Origin: Halovenus sp.
Lineage (GTDB): Archaea; Halobacteriota; Halobacteria; Halobacteriales; Haloarculaceae
Direction: 5' to 3'
DNA length: 16,430 bases
Assembly (NCBI GenBank): GCA_003551265.1
Contig: PUMG01000108.1
Location: 1-16,430, forward strand
Shown here: piece by piece, positions 13,688-16,430 of the stretch
How the letters are laid out: the number at the start of each line of letters is the position of its first letter
Numbering within the stretch: the first letter of the stretch is position 1
Program-made: the position numbers and the translations under genes
Notes under the pieces: model-generated
The model's database searches: none
What the model was told of the DNA's origin: nothing
The model's input: the letters and a program-made list of their open reading frames with translations, nothing else

Positions 13688-16430
13688 GTGAACCCGCGCT
13701 GTCGCTGGTACTGTTTCTGTGTCTCTGGCAGGTCCGGAATCTCGTCGTCATCGGCGGGTTCGAGCCCACAGAGCGTCGCCTTCGTCGCCTGCATGTTCGT
13801 TTCTGCATCGTAGCCGACCGAGGTCCCGATATTACAGGAATCGCCGATAACCAGCGGCTCTGCGCCGTCGGGGTAGCGGTCGTTGTAGGTCTCTCCCTCG
13901 AAGATGCCAGCCCAGTGGTAGGGCATGAACACCTGATGTTCGTCGACGTGTTCGGTCACTTTCGCCTGGACGAGCATCCGACCGGGGTCGGTTGTCACCC
14001 AGAGCCACTCACCAGTGTCGACGCCGAGTTCGTTCGCCACGCGGGGGTTGATTTCCGCGTACATCATCGGCGCACGATTGGCCGTGCCGACGTTGTTTCG
14101 AGTCTGATAGCCACCACCGTTGTGTTCGACCTGTCGGCCGCTCGTGAGGACGTAGCCGTACTCCTCGGAGAGTCCACGCAGTTGCTCCTGTGCGCCTCTG
14201 TTGTCGAGGTCGAGGCGGTAGAAGTCCTCACGTTTCTCGTAGTTCGGGTAGTCCTCGATGAGGTCGTCCCGTGGCGTCTCGACTGGTTCACGGTGGACGG
14301 GAACCTCGTCGAGAAGGTTCCACGCGACACCCCGCGCCCGCCCACGGCCAGTGGGTGGGTCCGGTTGAGCAGCGTCGAACTCCGCAAACTCCGATTCGTC
14401 GACATCGTCGAGTGCCCGGGCAGCGTCGTACGGCGAGTGGTCCTCGCTGAGTGCGTACGCGACTGGAATCGTCTTCGCGCCCGGCTGCTCCGGGTTTTCT
14501 GGCAGCACTGTCGCGTAGTTTGGGTACTGTGGAACGCCTTCGATCTCCTCGTCCCACCATTCGGGCTGGAAGCTCGACCGAACCATCGAATCGCCGTCGG
14601 GGGATTCCGGTCCCCAGTTGGTCCGGAAGTCGTGGCCTCCTTCCTCGGGGTGAAGTTCGTCGCGCCAGATGATGGGCGTCCCGGGATGTTCGTCGTGCCA
14701 GCACGGCCACGGCAGGCCGTAGTACTCGTCTGCGAGTTCGTGCTCGGCGGTTACCTCAGCTTTGCGGTCTTCGCTGCGGAACACACCCGCATTCTCGGTG
14801 TGGGCTTTGATTCGCTCGGGCGTCTGCCCCATTCGCCCGATAGAGCGGGCACCCAGTGCAATCTCACGTGTGACGTCTTCGACCTCGTCGTAATCGAAGT
14901 GATTACCGAGACCGAGGCGCTCGGCGAGGTCGAGAAGCATATCGAAGTCAGTCCGGGAGTTGTGGCGGGGCGTCACCGCCTGGAAGCGCCACTGCGTCGA
15001 GCGACTCGTATCAGTCACGCTTCCTTCGCCTTCCATGTTCGTGGCCGCCGGGAGCAGGATGATTCCGTCATCTCGGTCTGCGAGCGTGCCCGCGATGCCC
15101 GGCCAGGGGTCGACGCCGACGATGAGGTCGAGATTTTCGAGTGCGGCTCTCACCCGTTTGAGTTCGCTCAGTGAGTTCAGCGAGTGACCCCAGACGACGA
15201 GTGCTTTGATTGGGTTGGGCTGATAGAGTTCGCCCTTGCGCTCGCTGTCGTCGAGGGCACCCTCGAACCAGCGGCTGACGGTGAGTCCAGGCTTTTGCAT
15301 GAACTCCTCGCTCTCGAATCGCTCGACCATACCGTCGTAGTCGATGTCCCCGCTCGTCCACGGGCTGGTGTCCCAGACGTTCGTCCAGTGTTGCCAGGCA
15401 CCCTCGCCCAGTCCGTAGTAGCCGGGCAGGTGCTGTGAGAGGATGCACATATCGGTCGCACCCTGCACGTTGTCGTGTCCGCGGACCGGATTGTTTCCGC
15501 CACCGACTTTGCCAGTGTGACCGAGTGCGAGGTTGAGCAGCGCGTAGATGCGAATGTTCTGCGTCCCGACAGTGTGCTGTGTCGAGCCCATCGACCACTC
15601 GACAGTGCTGACATCTGCCTCGGCGAGTGCTTCGGCGACCTCGCGCTGCTCGTCGACCGGAACACCGGTGATGTCAGCGACCGTTTCGGGGTCGTACTCG
15701 GCGATTTTCTCCTCGACTGCCTCCCAACCATGCACCCGGCTCTCGAGGAACTCCTCGTCGTGTGCATCGAGTTCGAAGACGATGTGATACAACAGGCCAT
15801 AGATAAATGGAATGTCCGTTCCCGAGCGGAACCGAACGGACATATCGGCGTGTGCCGAGGTTTTGGTGAACCGGGGTTCTGCGGTGATGACCGTTCCCCC
15901 GTTATTGCGTGCTTTCTGTATGTATCGCATCATCACCGGATGTGCCTCTGCCGGGTTGTGTCCGATGATGAGGTTGACGTCTGCGTGTTGAACGTCGTTG
16001 ACTGACTGGGTCATCGCGCCGTATCCCCAGGTGTTCGCAAGCCCCTGGACAGTCGTCGAATGACAGATGCGGGCCTGATGGTCGACGTTGTTCGTCCCGT
16101 AAAACGCAGCCAGCTTGCGGAACAGGTAGGCCTCCTCGTTCGAAATCTTCGCCGACCCCATCCACATCGTGCTGTCCGGGCCAAACTCCTCGCGGACGTC
16201 CAACAGTGTCTCTGCGATCTCTTCCATCGCCTCGTCCCAGCCGATGCGAACCCACTCCCCGTCGACCTTCTTGACCGGGTCTTTGAGCCGTTGCTCTGAG
16301 TTCACTGACTCGGCCAGGCTTGCTCCTTTCGAACAGAGCCCGCCTTCGTTTATCGGATGGTCGGTCCACGCTTCCTGCCCGACCACGGTATCGTTCTCGA
16401 CAGCCATCTGCAACCCACCGCCGACCGCAC
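13681..16430 (-). CDS. fdhA: formate dehydrogenase catalytic subunit (Cys type), 5' end cut by the window edge
   Basis: A molybdopterin (Mo or W) oxidoreductase of the DMSO reductase superfamily, oxidising formate to CO2. Numbering from a TTG at 16413, C117-H118 in DHQARICHSTT is the Cys-His pair that replaces the Sec/Cys-His of formate dehydrogenases. A PVRGHDNVQGATDM stretch (about residues 304-317) carries the conserved active-site Arg. The last of the four N-terminal [4Fe-4S] ligands is in GGLCSKGAS (C27). The C-terminal 130 residues (about 780-910) form the molybdopterin dinucleotide-binding beta-barrel, with GYQTRNNVGTANR. The frame is open to the edge, reading AVGGGL before the TTG. 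The real start, with the twin-arginine signal if any, lies outside. It is the first visible gene of the operon, followed by its ferredoxin subunit. Confidence 0.88.
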   Translation of the reverse strand, partial: AVGGGLQMAVENDTVVGQEAWTDHPINEGGLCSKGASLAESVNSEQRLKDPVKKVDGEWVRIGWDEAMEEIAETLLDVREEFGPDSTMWMGSAKISNEEAYLFRKLAAFYGTNNVDHQARICHSTTVQGLANTWGYGAMTQSVNDVQHADVNLIIGHNPAEAHPVMMRYIQKARNNGGTVITAEPRFTKTSAHADMSVRFRSGTDIPFIYGLLYHIVFELDAHDEEFLESRVHGWEAVEEKIAEYDPETVADITGVPVDEQREVAEALAEADVSTVEWSMGSTQHTVGTQNIRIYALLNLALGHTGKVGGGNNPVRGHDNVQGATDMCILSQHLPGYYGLGEGAWQHWTNVWDTSPWTSGDIDYDGMVERFESEEFMQKPGLTVSRWFEGALDDSERKGELYQPNPIKALVVWGHSLNSLSELKRVRAALENLDLIVGVDPWPGIAGTLADRDDGIILLPAATNMEGEGSVTDTSRSTQWRFQAVTPRHNSRTDFDMLLDLAERLGLGNHFDYDEVEDVTREIALGARSIGRMGQTPERIKAHTENAGVFRSEDRKAEVTAEHELADEYYGLPWPCWHDEHPGTPIIWRDELHPEEGGHDFRTNWGPESPDGDSMVRSSFQPEWWDEEIEGVPQYPNYATVLPENPEQPGAKTIPVAYALSEDHSPYDAARALDDVDESEFAEFDAAQPDPPTGRGRARGVAWNLLDEVPVHREPVETPRDDLIEDYPNYEKREDFYRLDLDNRGAQEQLRGLSEEYGYVLTSGRQVEHNGGGYQTRNNVGTANRAPMMYAEINPRVANELGVDTGEWLWVTTDPGRMLVQAKVTEHVDEHQVFMPYHWAGIFEGETYNDRYPDGAEPLVIGDSCNIGTSVGYDAETNMQATKATLCGLEPADDDEIPDLPETQKQYQRQRGFTR

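Noticed and set aside
13033..15174. 713-codon open frame on the plus strand antisense to the formate dehydrogenase genes
   Set aside because: It lies opposite three well-recognised genes and is rich in Arg, Cys and Val without any motif. Long antisense frames are usual in haloarchaeal coding DNA because of codon bias.
1..16430. CRISPR arrays, tRNA or rRNA genes, insertion sequences, integrase sites
   Set aside because: No regularly spaced repeats, no tRNA-like cloverleaf and no transposase or integrase motifs were seen on either strand when reading through. No computed search was possible.

Overview
The window looks like haloarchaeal chromosomal DNA. The evidence is the strongly acidic proteins (Asp/Glu-rich, Lys-poor), the moderately high GC, TATA-like boxes 24-33 bases ahead of start codons without Shine-Dalgarno sequences (leaderless genes), archaeal-type pilin N-termini (one contains RGVSPVV), and an archaeal PilB/PilC pair. 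I cannot name genus or species. I saw no tRNA, rRNA, CRISPR array, transposase or attachment site.

Left end, plus strand (1-1780): a 55-residue zinc-ribbon protein (57-224); an intergenic stretch with small dyads and a good TATA box (225-461); a MinD/ParA-type ATPase gene broken by one in-frame TAG (462-1229); and a translationally coupled acidic protein of unknown function (1226-1780). A minus-strand gene may run off the left edge (1-37).

Middle, minus strand (9077 down to 1781): an archaeal type IV pilus / type II secretion-like operon. It is transcribed pilB (ATPase), pilC (membrane platform), then five small single-TM pilin-like proteins packed with ATGA/TGATG or 8-base overlaps. After a 97-base gap comes a small winged-helix protein whose stop abuts that of the convergent plus-strand gene. 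PilB powers assembly, PilC anchors it, and the five small proteins are the likely filament or pseudopilin subunits. The neighbouring MinD-like ATPase and its partner are candidates for positioning the machine, by analogy with TadZ/CpaE and haloarchaeal MinD4, but here the ATPase is interrupted.

Right half, minus strand (16430 down to 9252): a membrane-bound, Cys-type formate dehydrogenase operon. It runs in order: catalytic molybdopterin subunit (5' end cut by the window edge), four-cluster ferredoxin subunit, a small two-helix membrane protein, an enlarged b-type cytochrome subunit, a TorD-like chaperone, and a 634-residue polyferredoxin whose layout suggests a degenerate HdrA/MvhD-type protein. 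Electrons from formate would pass through the catalytic subunit and ferredoxin to haem b and quinone. The polyferredoxin could be a second acceptor or an assembly factor.

The two operons are separated by 9078-9251, which holds the pilB promoter and, on the plus strand, a short stretch reading like the recognition part of a Bat-type helix-turn-helix, probably a gene remnant. The observations most worth checking are the amber-interrupted MinD-like gene, the HdrA/MvhD-like polyferredoxin, the unusual membrane part of the formate dehydrogenase, the five-protein pilin-like cassette and the HTH remnant.
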